A DNA stretch of 64,000 nt. It comes from Roseateles asaccharophilus (lineage in GTDB: Bacteria; Pseudomonadota; Gammaproteobacteria; Burkholderiales; Burkholderiaceae_C). The stretch is from contig NZ_SNXE01000012.1 in NCBI RefSeq assembly GCF_004362405.1, positions 1 through 64,000 of the forward strand, read 5' to 3'. Of the stretch, positions 40,552 through 49,567 are shown one piece after another. The position numbers were made by a program, and so were the translations under genes. Position 1 is the stretch's first letter, and every line of letters begins with the position of its first letter. The notes beneath the pieces are model-generated. The model worked only from the letters and a program-made list of their open reading frames with translations, was not told the origin of the DNA and did no database searches.

Positions 40552-41252
40552 CGCGGCGCCTGGGGCGTCGGGGTGCCTGGTTTGCGGCCCAGCACCTCGG
40601 GCGAGGTCACGCCCATGGAGACATAGAGGCTGGTCAGGCCTTCCACCCCGATCTCGGCCGGGCGGACCCAGCTGCTGGGCAGATACAGCAGGCCGCCGCC
40701 CACGGGCACGGGTGCGGTGGGCACGATGACGGGGACATAGTCCACGCCCTCGATGTTCACCGGCTCGGAACTGGACAGCAGGCCCAACACCAGGGCGCCG
40801 CCCTCAGGCTTGACCCCGCCGAAGTGACACCACACCGGCGTCATGGCCCGCACACCGGCCTCGTCGCGCTTGGACATCATCTCCACCATGCGCCGCAGCA
40901 GGTCGTAGATGGTGCCCACCACGGGAATGCGGGCGATGCGCTCCTCCAGCCAGCCGCGCAAGCGGGTCTGCAGCTGTGCCTCGACCAGCAGGCCCAGCAG
41001 GTAGATGCCCACCAGCACCAGGGCCAGCCCCAGCAGATAGGCCAGGCGGGCGGAGTCCGTGAGTTGCAGACCCAGCTGGCCCAGGCTGTGCCCCAGCCAG
41101 CTGCCCGGTCCGATGAACTGCAGCAGCAGGGAGACCACCCAGCCCAGCAGGGCCAGCGTGGCCACCAGGGGCAATAGCGTCAGGGAGCCGGTAACGAAGG
41201 TGCGCAGCAGATGGCGGCGGGCCGAAGCGGCGATGGGGGCGACGGGCGTCAT
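40548..41252 (-). CDS. DUF502 membrane protein
   Basis: A 234-residue inner-membrane protein. Two hydrophobic segments (about 17-41 and 68-90) are followed by a soluble domain with the family core IPVVGTIYDLLRRMVEMM, LVLGLLSSSEPVNIEG and VPTAPVPVGGGLLYLP, and an SMGVTSPEVLG close. The family is widespread in proteobacteria and its function is unknown. In betaproteobacteria it often sits near aspS, but not here. The start at 41252 begins just before the first membrane segment. Confidence 0.85.
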   Translation of the reverse strand: MTPVAPIAASARRHLLRTFVTGSLTLLPLVATLALLGWVVSLLLQFIGPGSWLGHSLGQLGLQLTDSARLAYLLGLALVLVGIYLLGLLVEAQLQTRLRGWLEERIARIPVVGTIYDLLRRMVEMMSKRDEAGVRAMTPVWCHFGGVKPEGGALVLGLLSSSEPVNIEGVDYVPVIVPTAPVPVGGGLLYLPSSWVRPAEIGVEGLTSLYVSMGVTSPEVLGRKPGTPTPQAPR

Positions 41253-41333
41253 GAAGGCAATGAGTCGATAAAAACTGCGGGGCAGGTGCGGATGCCGCGC
41301 CGGTGCGGCGCGCGAAGCGGGCATCATGCCAGC

Positions 41334-41744
41334 ATGCACAAAGACTTGGACCCGGGCAGCGCCACGGCGGACGACTTCCGCCTGGAAATCGCGCCCCAGG
41401 GCTGGCAGCTTGCCTGCCGGCCCGACCAAACCCTGTTGCTGGCCGCCCTGGCCGCCGGGGTGCGCCTGCCCCACTCTTGCCGCAACGGCACGTGCCGGGC
41501 CTGCATGAGCCGACTCACCCAGGGCCGCATTCGCTACCGCATTGAGTGGCCCGGCCTGCTGGCCGAGGAGAAGGCGCAGGGCTGGATCCTTCCCTGCGTG
41601 GCCTATGCCTGCGAGGGGCCCCTGCAGCTGCAGGCCCCTCAGGCGCAAGCCCTGGCGCCCCGGGAGGCGCCGCCGGGCACACTATCCCCGCCGGCTGTGG
41701 ACAAGTCCGTGCATAGCACGCGGATGGAGGACGCAAGTGATTGA
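41334..41744 (+). CDS. 2Fe-2S ferredoxin-like protein
   Basis: A 136-residue protein with a plant-type ferredoxin domain. The four cluster ligands are Cys49, Cys54, Cys57 and Cys88 (C-x4-C-x2-C, then 30 residues, then C), in HSCRNGTCRACMS and ILPCVAYACEG. It would pass single electrons to an oxygenase or reductase not encoded nearby. The C-terminal 40 residues (from APREAPPG) are low-complexity, and their codons overlap composite element S2, which raises the possibility that the gene tail has been extended into regulatory DNA. Confidence 0.82.
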   Translation: MHKDLDPGSATADDFRLEIAPQGWQLACRPDQTLLLAALAAGVRLPHSCRNGTCRACMSRLTQGRIRYRIEWPGLLAEEKAQGWILPCVAYACEGPLQLQAPQAQALAPREAPPGTLSPPAVDKSVHSTRMEDASD

Positions 41745-41783
41745 TTTCTCTGGCTTTGATCTGGATTGCCCGAAAAACGGGCA
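41682..41783 (+). repeat. Composite non-coding element, copy S2 (upstream of the acyltransferase gene)
   Basis: Box 1 is CTATCCCC, six bases, then TGTGGACAAG (41696-41705) and GTGCA. ACGCAAGTG follows at the same offset as in S1. Box 2 is TGCCC-GAAAAAC-GGGCA (41767-41783), a perfect inverted repeat starting 71 bases after TGTGGA. The first 60 bases lie within the end of the ferredoxin frame. The acyltransferase ATG is 70 bases downstream. Confidence 0.65.
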
Positions 41784-41853
41784 GAGCTTTGGGACAATCG
41801 GGGCTTCGGCCTGACGCCACGGCGTCTTGAGCTCCCCTCCCCCCCAGGTCCCC

Positions 41854-42444
41854 ATGCATCGCACCATCTTCACGACGCCCGGCGTCAACACCCTGCTGCG
41901 CGCCTTCTCGCGCGGCTTTCTCAAACTCCGCGGCTGGAAGCTCGACGGCGCCCTGCCGCCGGGCCAGCCCAAATGTGTGCTGATTGCCGCGCCCCACACC
42001 AGCAACTGGGATCTGCCCTATACCTTGATGGTCGCCTTTTCCCTGCGCCTGAACATCTACTGGATGGGCAAGCAGCAGATTTTCCGCTGGCCCTTCGGCC
42101 CGGTGATGCGCTGGCTGGGTGGCATCGCGGTGAACCGCGAGCAGTCCAACAATCTGGTGGCCGCCTCGGCCGCGGCCCTGGTGGCGGCGGACGGCCCGGT
42201 GCAGCTGATCGTGCCGCCCGAGGGCACACGCAGCAAGACACGCTACTGGAAGACGGGCTTCTACTGGATCGCCCACACGGCCCAGGTCCCCATCGTGATG
42301 GCCTATATGGACTACGAACGCAAGCTCAGCGGTTTGGGTCCGGTGTTCAGGCCCACGGGCGATGTGGAAGCCGATATGCGCGAGATCAAGGCCTACTACG
42401 CCCAGTTCAAGGGCAAGAACTGGCGCCAGTTCGACCATGGGTGA
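41854..42444 (+). CDS. 1-acyl-sn-glycerol-3-phosphate acyltransferase-like protein
   Basis: A 196-residue PlsC-family acyltransferase. The catalytic motif HTSNWD (His48, Asp53) matches HxxxxD, and the phosphate-binding block is VPPEGTRSKTRYWKTGFYWIA, a variant of FPEGTRS found in the short 1-acylglycerol-phosphate acyltransferase group. It probably transfers an acyl chain in phospholipid or lipid A-related metabolism at the inner membrane. ATG 41854 is used; TTG 41827 would add nine residues. The stop overlaps the next gene by eight bases. Confidence 0.82.
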   Translation: MHRTIFTTPGVNTLLRAFSRGFLKLRGWKLDGALPPGQPKCVLIAAPHTSNWDLPYTLMVAFSLRLNIYWMGKQQIFRWPFGPVMRWLGGIAVNREQSNNLVAASAAALVAADGPVQLIVPPEGTRSKTRYWKTGFYWIAHTAQVPIVMAYMDYERKLSGLGPVFRPTGDVEADMREIKAYYAQFKGKNWRQFDHG

Positions 42445-42709
42445 GGCCTCCGCGCCCGCGCCGGCCCGCCCCAGCAAGGACCCGCTGCAGGGCAAGACCC
42501 TGGAGATGATCGTGAGCGAGCTGGCCGAGCACTTCGGCTGGCAGGAGCTGGGGCAGCGCATCGCCATACGCTGCTTTCAAAGCGATCCCAGCGTGGCGTC
42601 GAGCCTGAAGTTCCTGCGCAAGACACCCTGGGCCCGCGCCAAGGTGGAGAGCCTCTACCTCTTCATGCGGCGCGAGCAGGTGCGCCGCGGCCCGGGCCGC
42701 GGCGGCTGA
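42437..42709 (+). CDS. VF530 family (DUF2132) protein
   Basis: A 90-residue small protein with DPLQGKTLEMIVSELAEHFGW, IAIRCFQSDPSVASSLKFLRKTPWAR-like core (residues about 35-65) and KVESLYLF, the signature of the VF530/DUF2132 family, whose fold resembles DNA-binding proteins. It is common in marine gamma- and betaproteobacteria, and its function is unknown. It overlaps the acyltransferase stop by eight bases. It is convergent with minE. Confidence 0.85.
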   Translation: MGEASAPAPARPSKDPLQGKTLEMIVSELAEHFGWQELGQRIAIRCFQSDPSVASSLKFLRKTPWARAKVESLYLFMRREQVRRGPGRGG

Positions 42710-42731
42710 ATCGGCTGCAGCGACAGAGGGG

Positions 42732-42995
42732 TCAGGCCTTGCCGGGCTCCGGCAGCTCGATCTTCACTTCAAGCACTTCGAGGTTGCCCTCGCGCTCCAT
42801 ATGCACCTTGATGTCGCCGGGGTTGATGGCGACGTACTTGGAGATCACCGCCACCAGCTCACGCTGAAGCTGGGGCAGGTAGTCGGGGCTGGAGCTGCGA
42901 CCATTGCGCTCATGCGCCAGGATCAGCTGCAGGCGCTCCTTGGCGACGCTAGCGGTGTTCTTTTTCTCGCCGAGAAAGAAGGACAGGAATCCCAT
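42732..42995 (-). CDS. minE: Cell division topological specificity factor MinE
   Basis: An 87-residue MinE. The N-terminal [21 protein letters not shown] is the membrane-targeting and MinD-contacting segment, [12 protein letters not shown] follows, and the C-terminal dimer domain has [17 protein letters not shown]. MinE stimulates MinD ATPase and drives pole-to-pole oscillation, keeping division at mid-cell. It is the last of the minC-minD-minE operon, 22 bases after minD. Confidence 0.95.
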   Translation of the reverse strand: MGFLSFFLGEKKNTASVAKERLQLILAHERNGRSSSPDYLPQLQRELVAVISKYVAINPGDIKVHMEREGNLEVLEVKIELPEPGKA

Positions 42996-43017
42996 CTGGC
43001 TGCCTTTTCCTTTCTGC

Positions 43018-43830
43018 TCAACGGCCGAACAGGCGCTTGAAGAAACCGGGCTTGACCGCCTCGATGAAGCGCATGGGCTTGTCCTCGCCCAGGAAGCGCG
43101 ACACCACATCGGCATAGGCCTCGGCCACATCCGTGCCCTTCATGTGGATGGCAGGCAAGCCCTGGTTGGAGGCCTGCAGCACGGTCTCGCTCTCGGGGAT
43201 CACGCCGATCAGCGGGGTGCGCAGGATCTCGTGGATGTCCTCCAGCGAGAGCATCTGGCCACCTTCCACGCGGTTGGGGTTGTAGCGCGTGATCAGCAGG
43301 TGTTCCTTGACGGGTTCCTTGCCCTCGATGGCGCGCTTGGTCTTGCTGTTGAGCATGCCCAGGATGCGGTCCGAGTCGCGCACCGAGGAGACCTCGGGGT
43401 TGGTCACCACCAGGGCCTCGTCGGCATAGTGCATGGCCATCAGCGCGCCAGTCTCGATGCCGGCCGGCGAGTCGCAGACGATGTAGTCGAACTCCATGGC
43501 CTTGAGCTCGTCCAGCACGCGCTCCACGCCCTCTTGCTTGAGCGCGTCCTTGTCGCGGGTCTGGGAGGCGGCCAGGATGTAGAGCTTGTCCAGCTGCTTG
43601 TCCTTGATCAGGGCCTGGGCCAGCTTGACCTCGTCGTTGATCACATTGATCAGGTCATAGACCACGCGGCGCTCCACGCCCATGATCAGGTCCAGATTGC
43701 GCAGGCCGACGTCGAAGTCGATCACGCAGGTCTTGTAGCCGCGCATGGCGAGGCCCGTGGCGAAGCTGGCGCTGGTGGTGGTCTTGCCCACCCCGCCCTT
43801 GCCGGAAGTCACGACAACGATCTTGCTCAT
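43018..43830 (-). CDS. minD: Septum site-determining ATPase MinD
   Basis: A 270-residue deviant-Walker ATPase (GKGGVGKTT at 10-18) with the MinD-specific [28 protein letters not shown] and a C-terminal amphipathic membrane-targeting helix (FFKRLFGR). It binds the inner membrane when ATP-bound and recruits MinC or MinE. It lies between minC (49 bases) and minE (22 bases). Confidence 0.97.
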   Translation of the reverse strand: MSKIVVVTSGKGGVGKTTTSASFATGLAMRGYKTCVIDFDVGLRNLDLIMGVERRVVYDLINVINDEVKLAQALIKDKQLDKLYILAASQTRDKDALKQEGVERVLDELKAMEFDYIVCDSPAGIETGALMAMHYADEALVVTNPEVSSVRDSDRILGMLNSKTKRAIEGKEPVKEHLLITRYNPNRVEGGQMLSLEDIHEILRTPLIGVIPESETVLQASNQGLPAIHMKGTDVAEAYADVVSRFLGEDKPMRFIEAVKPGFFKRLFGR

Positions 43831-43879
43831 CGATTCAGGTCCTCAGAAAAATTGGGTACTGCACAGAAATTGTTCGGGC

Positions 43880-44764
43880 TCAGGTCTTGAGCGGGTCCAT
43901 GACGAGCTTCTCGCCCTCCAGGCGCACCTGGGCGGGCTTGCCCAGCACGGCGTCGGGCAGCGGGTTCTCGGTGGTGCGGTAGATGCCGGCAATGGCGATC
44001 AGCTCGGCCTCCAGACTGGCGGCGAAGATGCGGGCCTCGGTATTGCCGCGCGCGCCGGCGATGGCCTTGCCGCGCAGCGGGGCGTAGACATGGATATGAC
44101 CATCGGCAATCACCTCGGCGCCATGGCTCACCAGGGCCAGCACCACCAGATCACCCCCCTTGGCATAGACCTGCTGGCCCGAGCGCAGGGGCTTGTCGAT
44201 GACCAGGGTGCGCGGCGCCTCGGCCGGCACTTCCACCGGCACCGGCCGCTCCACCACCACCTCGCGAATCACCTCGCGCACCACCTCCTGCACCCGAGGC
44301 TCGGCGCGCGGGGCCGGGTCCACATCGGGCGCCTCGGCCAGCCCCTGCTCCAGCGCCCGGGCCAGCAGGTCGGGGCCGGCGCCGGTCACGGCCACCGGCT
44401 GCATCCGGTAGGCGCGCAGCAGCGACAGCAGGGCCACCAGATCCAGGACCGGCTCGGCGCCCAGACCCAGTTCGCCCTGGGCCGCCTGCGAGGCGGGCGC
44501 GACAGGCTGCGGCAACTGGGAGAAATCGATCAACAAGGGCTCGCGGTCGAAGACCTCGGGCGTGCTGCCCAGACGCTGCTGCAGTTCGGCGGCCAACACC
44601 GCCAGATCGGCGGTCTTGAGCTGCAGCACCAAAAGGCCCAGGGTGGCACTCTTGAGCTCGAAGTGCTCCTGCGCGCGCGCTGAAGCCTTGCTCCCGGTCT
44701 GCCGCCCCGGCACTCCCTCGGCCTGGTTCATCAGGCCCTCAAGGGCCGCTTGTTGCTGCGTCAT
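43880..44764 (-). CDS. minC: Septum site-determining protein MinC
   Basis: A 294-residue FtsZ-polymerisation inhibitor. The N-terminal domain contacts FtsZ. A charged linker (about 140-185, with [20 protein letters not shown]) joins the C-terminal right-handed beta-helix domain ([39 protein letters not shown], and [11 protein letters not shown]) that binds MinD and mediates dimerisation. The long Val/Glu-rich linker makes it larger than E. coli MinC (231 aa). It is the first gene of minCDE. Two composite elements (S3 and S4) lie upstream on the same strand. Confidence 0.93.
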   Translation of the reverse strand: MTQQQAALEGLMNQAEGVPGRQTGSKASARAQEHFELKSATLGLLVLQLKTADLAVLAAELQQRLGSTPEVFDREPLLIDFSQLPQPVAPASQAAQGELGLGAEPVLDLVALLSLLRAYRMQPVAVTGAGPDLLARALEQGLAEAPDVDPAPRAEPRVQEVVREVIREVVVERPVPVEVPAEAPRTLVIDKPLRSGQQVYAKGGDLVVLALVSHGAEVIADGHIHVYAPLRGKAIAGARGNTEARIFAASLEAELIAIAGIYRTTENPLPDAVLGKPAQVRLEGEKLVMDPLKT

Positions 44765-44854
44765 TAGCGTTGCTGTGCTGCAAAGTTCACGATTTTAGCG
44801 GTCCGCGAAGACGCGCTCTTCAGCATTGGCCCCAGGGAGACCCGCGCCAAAGCC

Positions 44855-44956
44855 CGCCCAAAAATGAGGCACCCCAAGTCCAAACATTACAAATCAAGGA
44901 CTTGGGTGCGCTATTGAAGACTGCTTCACAAGCTTGTCCACAAGCACGGTGAATAG
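44855..44956 (-). repeat. Composite non-coding element, copy S3 (proximal to minC)
   Basis: Read on the minus strand: CTATTCAC (44956-44949), six bases, TGTGGACAAG (from 44942), GTGAA, then TGCCT-CATTTTT-GGGCG (44871-44855) starting 71 bases after TGTGGA. Its box 2 is the exact reverse complement of the 17-bp box 2 of S1. It shares ACnCAAGT with S1 and S2, and TTGATTT with S2, at identical offsets. A nine-base inverted repeat (44873-44881 with 44898-44906) lies inside it. It ends 91 bases upstream of minC. Confidence 0.65.
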
Positions 44957-45126
44957 GCTGGGCGGGCCTCCCTAGGTGTGCGACTTTTGCACATCGGGTC
45001 TTGACTTATCCCCATTTCCAGCGCAACGAGAGCCCGCCGCACTTGAGCAGGGCCACGTGTTGCGCCGCAGCTCCTCGTTTTCCCGACGAATTCCTAAGTT
45101 GTTGATTTATATAAGTCTTTGTTGAG

Positions 45127-45228
45127 TGCCCAAAAATGCAGCAAGCCAATGCATCTGCCCATGCCACAAGGCTTTAGACGGCTCCGAACCCGCTTCTCCA
45201 CAAAGTTATCCACAGAAGCAGTGGATAG
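45127..45228 (-). repeat. Composite non-coding element, copy S4 (distal to minC)
   Basis: On the minus strand: CTATCCAC (45228-45221), six bases, TGTGGATAA (from 45214, a perfect DnaA box), GTGGA, and box 2 TGCTG-CATTTTT-GGGCA (45143-45127), again starting 71 bases after TGTGGA. The CTATCCAC and GTGGATA halves form an inverted repeat. It is the most degenerate copy between the boxes. Confidence 0.6.
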
Positions 45229-45493
45229 CCCGGCTGGCCTATACAAATCAAAAACTTAAGCGCAGACCTTAAGTCATTCTTGAACTTCCGAAGCTAAGTG
45301 AAGCCATGCGTATCAGCCTGATGCGCTCGACATGGAAACGACTTGGGCCATCGGGGGCGACAGGCTTGAACGCCGGGCCGCTCCAATCACCTGGGCCCGC
45401 CGTCCTGCGTCTATCACTCGGCGCCAGCCCCTAAAATCCGCGATTCTGCGCAGCGCCGCTCCCGGCGCCGCCGAACTTCTGCGATCGCCCCAC

Positions 45494-47539
45494 ATGACCC
45501 GCAAGCTCTTCGTCACCACCGCCCTGCCCTACGCGAACGCCAATTTCCATATTGGCCACATCATGGAGTACACCCAGGCCGATATCTGGGTGCGCTTCCA
45601 GCGCATGATGGGTCAGGAGGTGCACTTCGTCTGCGCGGACGATGCCCACGGCGCGCCGATCATGATTGCCGCCGAGAAGGCCGGCAAGACGCCGCAGCAG
45701 TTCGTGGCCGATATCGCGGCGGGCCGCAAGCAGTACCTGGACGGCTTCCACATCAGCTTCGACAACTGGCACTCCACCGATGGGGCCGAGAACCACGAGC
45801 TCTCGCAGACCATCTACAAGGCCTTGCGCGCCAATGAGCTGATCTCGGTGAAGACCATCGAGCAGTTCTTCGATCCGCAGAAGTCCATGTTCCTGCCGGA
45901 CCGCTTCATCAAGGGCGAGTGCCCCAAGTGCGGCGCCAAGGACCAGTACGGCGACAGCTGCGAGGTCTGCGGCGCGGTCTACACGCCCACCGAGCTGAAG
46001 AACCCCTTCTCGGTGCTGACCGGCGCCACGCCGGTGATGAAGAGCTCGGAGCACTACTTCTTCAAGCTCAGCGATCCGCGCTGCGTGGAGTTCCTGGAGC
46101 AATGGACTCAAACTCCGGGCCGCCTGCAGTCCGAGGTGCTGAACAAGATCAAGGAATGGTTCACCAAGGACGAGGAAGGCAATGGCGGCCTGGGCGACTG
46201 GGACATCAGCCGCGACGCGCCCTACTTCGGCATCGAGATCCCCGACGCGCCGGGCAAGTACTTCTACGTCTGGCTGGACGCGCCCATCGGCTACCTAGCC
46301 TCGCTGAAGAACTACTTCGCCAAGACCGGCCGCGACTTTGATGCCTTCATGGCCGACCCGTCCGTGGAGCAGGTGCACTTCATCGGCAAGGACATCACCT
46401 ACTTCCACACCCTGTTCTGGCCGGCCATGCTGCATTTCAGCGGCCGCCGCACACCCAACCATGTGTTCGTGCACGGCTTCCTCACCGTCAACGGCGGCGA
46501 GAAGATGAGCAAGAGCCGCGGCACCGGCCTGGACCCGCTCAAGTACCTGAGCTTGGGGCTGAACGCCGAGTGGCTGCGCTACTACCTGGCCGCCAAGCTC
46601 AACAGCAAAGTCGAGGACCTGGACTTCAACCCCGAGGACTTCGTCGCCCGCGTCAACTCGGACCTGGTGGGCAAGTACATCAATATCGCCTCGCGCGCCG
46701 CCGGCTTCCTGACCAAGCGCTTCGAGGGCCGGCTCTCGGCCGATGTGGGCGTGGAAGGCTGCGCCCTGCTGGACGGCCTGCGCGCCCAGGCCGGCGCCAT
46801 TGCCGAGCTCTACGAGACCCGCGAGTTCGGCAAGGCCCTGCGCGAGATCATGCTGCTGGCCGACCGCGTCAACGAGTATGTGGACCAGAACAAGCCCTGG
46901 GAGCTGGCCAAGCTCGAAGGCAGGGACCAGGTGCTGCAGGATGTGTGCTCCGTCTGCATCGAGGCCTTCCGCCTGCTGTCCATCTACCTCAAGCCTGTGC
47001 TGCCGGCCCTGGTGGCACGTGTGGAGAGCTTCCTCAAGGTGGAGCCCCTGCAGTTCGCCGATGCGCAGCGCGCCCTGGGTGCCCACCAGATCGGCGCCTA
47101 CGAGCACCTGATGCAGCGCGTGGACCCCAAGCTGCTGGAAGCCCTGTTCGAACCGCCCGCCGCGCCCAAGGTCCTGCCCGGCGGTGAAGACCTGGCCCCC
47201 GAGATCAAGATCGACGATTTCACCAAGGTGGATCTGCGCATCGCCAAGATCCTCAAGGCCGAGCATGTCGAAGGTTCGGACAAGCTGCTGCGCCTGACCC
47301 TGGATGTGGGCGAAGGCAAGACCCGCAATGTCTTCAGCGGCATCAAGAGCGCCTACAAGCCCGAGGATCTGGAAGGCAAGCTCACGGTGATGGTGGCCAA
47401 TCTGGCACCGCGCAAGATGAAGTTCGGCCTCAGCGAAGGCATGGTGCTGGCCGCCAGCCACGCCGACGAGAAGGCCCACCCCGGCATCTTTGTGCTGGAG
47501 CCCTTCCCCGGCGCCCAGCCCGGCATGCGGGTGCGCTGA
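45494..47539 (+). CDS. metG: Methionyl-tRNA synthetase
   Basis: A 681-residue class I synthetase. HIGH lies at 19-22 ([10 protein letters not shown]). The zinc-binding insert has CPKC and CEVC, so it is the single-knuckle-pair, E. coli-like type. KMSKS is in [15 protein letters not shown], the anticodon-recognising Trp helix in the [13 protein letters not shown] region ([11 protein letters not shown]), and a C-terminal tRNA-binding domain ([20 protein letters not shown], to PGMRVR) gives a dimeric form. ATG 45494 follows the long intergenic region; the frame stays open upstream without similarity. Confidence 0.97.
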   Translation: MTRKLFVTTALPYANANFHIGHIMEYTQADIWVRFQRMMGQEVHFVCADDAHGAPIMIAAEKAGKTPQQFVADIAAGRKQYLDGFHISFDNWHSTDGAENHELSQTIYKALRANELISVKTIEQFFDPQKSMFLPDRFIKGECPKCGAKDQYGDSCEVCGAVYTPTELKNPFSVLTGATPVMKSSEHYFFKLSDPRCVEFLEQWTQTPGRLQSEVLNKIKEWFTKDEEGNGGLGDWDISRDAPYFGIEIPDAPGKYFYVWLDAPIGYLASLKNYFAKTGRDFDAFMADPSVEQVHFIGKDITYFHTLFWPAMLHFSGRRTPNHVFVHGFLTVNGGEKMSKSRGTGLDPLKYLSLGLNAEWLRYYLAAKLNSKVEDLDFNPEDFVARVNSDLVGKYINIASRAAGFLTKRFEGRLSADVGVEGCALLDGLRAQAGAIAELYETREFGKALREIMLLADRVNEYVDQNKPWELAKLEGRDQVLQDVCSVCIEAFRLLSIYLKPVLPALVARVESFLKVEPLQFADAQRALGAHQIGAYEHLMQRVDPKLLEALFEPPAAPKVLPGGEDLAPEIKIDDFTKVDLRIAKILKAEHVEGSDKLLRLTLDVGEGKTRNVFSGIKSAYKPEDLEGKLTVMVANLAPRKMKFGLSEGMVLAASHADEKAHPGIFVLEPFPGAQPGMRVR

Positions 47540-47650
47540 GCTGACACCGCTACGGCTTGACCAGCCATGATCGCCACAGGCCGGCCCCTCACGGGCCGGC
47601 CTGTAAAATTCCCGGCTTGCGAGCCGCAAGACTCTTTGTTGAAGCACACC

Positions 47651-47854
47651 ATGCCTTTGTTCTGGAAGCCCTACAAGTCCGACGTCACGAACTTCATCGA
47701 TGAGCTGAAGGCCAAGAAGCCCTCGCTGGAAGCCGAGCAGCGCGCCGGCCGTGCCCTGCTGTGGGACAAGCCGGTGGACCGCCAGAACCAGGCCGACTTC
47801 CGCGCCGCCCGTGTGGCCCAGCAGGCCTACGTCTACCAGACCAAGAGCGACTAA
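47651..47854 (+). CDS. DUF3460 family protein
   Basis: A 67-residue protein with the DUF3460 core: an opening ending FIDELKAKKPSLEAEQRAG, then RALLWDKPVD, and RVAQQAYVYQ near the C-terminus. The family is essentially confined to betaproteobacteria and is usually found next to scpA, as here (39 bases upstream). Function unknown. Its presence is a good lineage marker. Confidence 0.88.
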   Translation: MPLFWKPYKSDVTNFIDELKAKKPSLEAEQRAGRALLWDKPVDRQNQADFRAARVAQQAYVYQTKSD

Positions 47855-47893
47855 GCCCCGGGCCTTGCGGACCTGCCCAGCGGAACCCACCGC

Positions 47894-48754
47894 GTGAGCG
47901 ATCCCGCCCTGCTGGTGCCTGAGCTGCCTCCCGAGTCCGGTGAGGCGGCCCAGGTGTTGCCGCAAACCGTGGATGGCGTGGCCGTGGCCCGCCTCTATGG
48001 CGAGCCACTCTTCACCCTGCCCCAGGACCTCTACATCCCGCCCGAGGCGCTGGAGGTGTTTCTGGAGGCCTTCCAGGGCCCGCTGGACCTGCTGCTCTAT
48101 CTGATCCGGCGGCAGAACTTCAACATCCTGGACATCCCGCTGGCGGACGTGACCCGCCAATACCTCAGCTATGTGGAGCAGATCCGCTCCAGCAATCTCG
48201 AGCTGGCCAGCGAATACCTGCTGATGGCGGCCATGCTGATCGAGATCAAGTCGCGCATGCTGCTGCCACCCAAGAAAACCGAGGACGGTAGCGAGCCCGA
48301 GGATCCGCGCGCCGAGCTGGTGCGCCGCCTGCTGGAGTACGAGCAGATCAAGCTGGCTGCCGCCCGCCTGGATGCCCTGCCCGTGCTGGGCCGCGACTTT
48401 CTGCGGGCCCAGATCCATATCGAGCAGTCGCTCACGCCGCGCTTCCCCGATGTGGAAGTGGAGGATCTGCGCCAGGCCTGGCTGGACATCCTCAAGCGCG
48501 CCAATCTCAAGCAGCACCACAAGATCAGCCGCGAGCAGCTCTCGGTGCGCGAGCATATGAGCATCGTGCTGCGCCGCCTGCAGGGCCAGCGCTTCGCCCT
48601 CTTTGAAGACCTGTTCGAGGTGGACCGCGGCCCCCAGGTCCTGGTGGTGACCTTCATCGCCATGCTGGAGCTGGCGCGCGAGCGCCTGCTCGAGATCACC
48701 CAGGCCGAGGCCTTCGCCCCCATCTACGTGCGCCTGGCCTACGCGCCGAGCTGA
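47894..48754 (+). CDS. scpA: Segregation and condensation protein A (ScpA)
   Basis: A 286-residue kleisin that bridges the Smc dimer. The N-terminal Smc-neck-binding helix (FQGPLDLLLYLIRRQNFNILDIPL) and LASEYLLMAAMLIEIKSRMLLP are the hallmarks, and the C-terminal winged helix ends in LARERLLEITQAEAFAPIYV. It uses a GTG start (47894). The N-terminal 45 residues before the core are variable. scpB is not the next gene, so it lies elsewhere. A strong terminator follows. Confidence 0.93.
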   Translation: MSDPALLVPELPPESGEAAQVLPQTVDGVAVARLYGEPLFTLPQDLYIPPEALEVFLEAFQGPLDLLLYLIRRQNFNILDIPLADVTRQYLSYVEQIRSSNLELASEYLLMAAMLIEIKSRMLLPPKKTEDGSEPEDPRAELVRRLLEYEQIKLAAARLDALPVLGRDFLRAQIHIEQSLTPRFPDVEVEDLRQAWLDILKRANLKQHHKISREQLSVREHMSIVLRRLQGQRFALFEDLFEVDRGPQVLVVTFIAMLELARERLLEITQAEAFAPIYVRLAYAPS

Positions 48755-48775
48755 ACTACAGCCCCATCAAGCACA

Positions 48776-48807
48776 AAGCCCGAGGAACCGGCCGGCTCCT
48801 CGGGCTT
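48776..48807. terminator. Rho-independent terminator after scpA
   Basis: AAGCCCGAGGA (48776-48786) pairs perfectly with TCCTCGGGCTT (48797-48807) around a ten-base loop. It lies between the convergent scpA and LuxR-type regulator genes and can serve both strands. Confidence 0.75.
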
Positions 48808-48832
48808 GATCAATGGTGCGAGCCCGGGGCGA

Positions 48833-49567
48833 TCAGGCCGGCGAGCGCCAGGTGGAGAACTGCGCGTCCGGCTGGCGCTGCAGCATCTGGCCCACGGCCA
48901 GCACGGCCTGGGTGCGCGAACTCACGCCCAGGGCCTTGAGCACCGCGGCCACATGGTCCTTGATGGTTTCCACCGACACCCCCAGCTCGCGGGCGATGAT
49001 CTTGTTGGGCTTGCCTTGCAGCAGCAGGGCCAGCACATCGGTCTGGCGGGGGGTCAGGGACAGGCCGTCCAGGCTGCCCGGGGTCTGAAAGCCCGGCGCG
49101 CTGGCCGCCTGCTGGATCTGCTGCAGACGCGGATTGCCAACCACGGTGGGCACCGGCTCCGACGGCACCTCGTGACCCAGGCTCATGGGCGGCACATAGA
49201 TGCCACCCGACATCACCAGCTTGAGCGCCTGGGACAGCATCTCGGTGCTGCTGCGCTTGGGCACAAAGCCCATGGCCCCCTGGTCGATGGCGCGTATCAC
49301 ATCGCTGGCGCGGTCCGAGGCCGAGATCACCACCACGGGCAGGGCCGGATAAGCGGCACGGAACTCGTCGAGCACATCGAAGCCGCTGGCATCGCCCAGC
49401 TGCAAATCCAGCAGGACCAGGTCGAACTCCTGGCTATCCTTCAGCAGACGGCGGGCCGCGGCGGCACTGTCCGCACCGATGACCTGGACGTCGTCGCCCA
49501 GGCCCTCAATCACGGTTTGCAGGGCCGACAGGATCAGCGGGTGATCATCAATGAGCAGTACTTTCAT
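48833..49567 (-). CDS. LuxR/NarL-type response regulator
   Basis: A 244-residue regulator. The receiver domain has D7-D8, phospho-acceptor Asp54 (VLLDLQLGDASGFDVL) and Lys in VPKRS. The C-terminal GerE-type helix-turn-helix reads LTPRQTDVLALLLQGKPNKIIARELGVS-like (about residues 170-200) with VETIKDHVAAVLKALGV. No kinase gene is adjacent, so the partner is unknown. A good ribosome-binding site (AGAGGGG) precedes the ATG. Confidence 0.88.
   Translation of the reverse strand: MKVLLIDDHPLILSALQTVIEGLGDDVQVIGADSAAAARRLLKDSQEFDLVLLDLQLGDASGFDVLDEFRAAYPALPVVVISASDRASDVIRAIDQGAMGFVPKRSSTEMLSQALKLVMSGGIYVPPMSLGHEVPSEPVPTVVGNPRLQQIQQAASAPGFQTPGSLDGLSLTPRQTDVLALLLQGKPNKIIARELGVSVETIKDHVAAVLKALGVSSRTQAVLAVGQMLQRQPDAQFSTWRSPA

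Larger units (their letters stand above)
44765..45493. other. Long AT-richer intergenic region between divergent minC and metG
   Basis: 729 bases without a gene, clearly lower in GC than the rest of the window, particularly 45070-45300. It holds DnaA-box-like 9-mers: TTGTCCACA (44934), TTATCCCCA (45006) and a perfect TTATCCACA (45206). Its palindromes are CCCAAGTCC/GGACTTGGG (44873-44906), GCTTGT/ACAAGC (44932-44945), TGTGC/GCACA (44977-44993) and ACTTAAG/CTTAAGT (45254-45274). Composite elements S3 and S4 lie within it. No small open frame with a convincing start and no riboswitch was seen. It must contain the minC and metG promoters. Confidence 0.6.

Noticed and set aside
45069..45120. metG promoter at the TTTATATAAG stretch
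   Set aside because: A -10-like TATATA exists, but no acceptable -35 lies 16-18 bases upstream.
38041..45228. Composite element as a sigma-54 promoter family because box 2 starts with TTGC-like bases
   Set aside because: No GG lies ten bases before the GC in the copies, so the -24 element is absent.
44765..45493. A chromosomal replication origin (oriC) at the DnaA-box-like cluster
   Set aside because: Only one perfect DnaA box and two single-mismatch boxes are present. dnaA, dnaN, gyrB, rpmH and parAB are not adjacent, and the boxes are better explained as parts of the repeated composite element.
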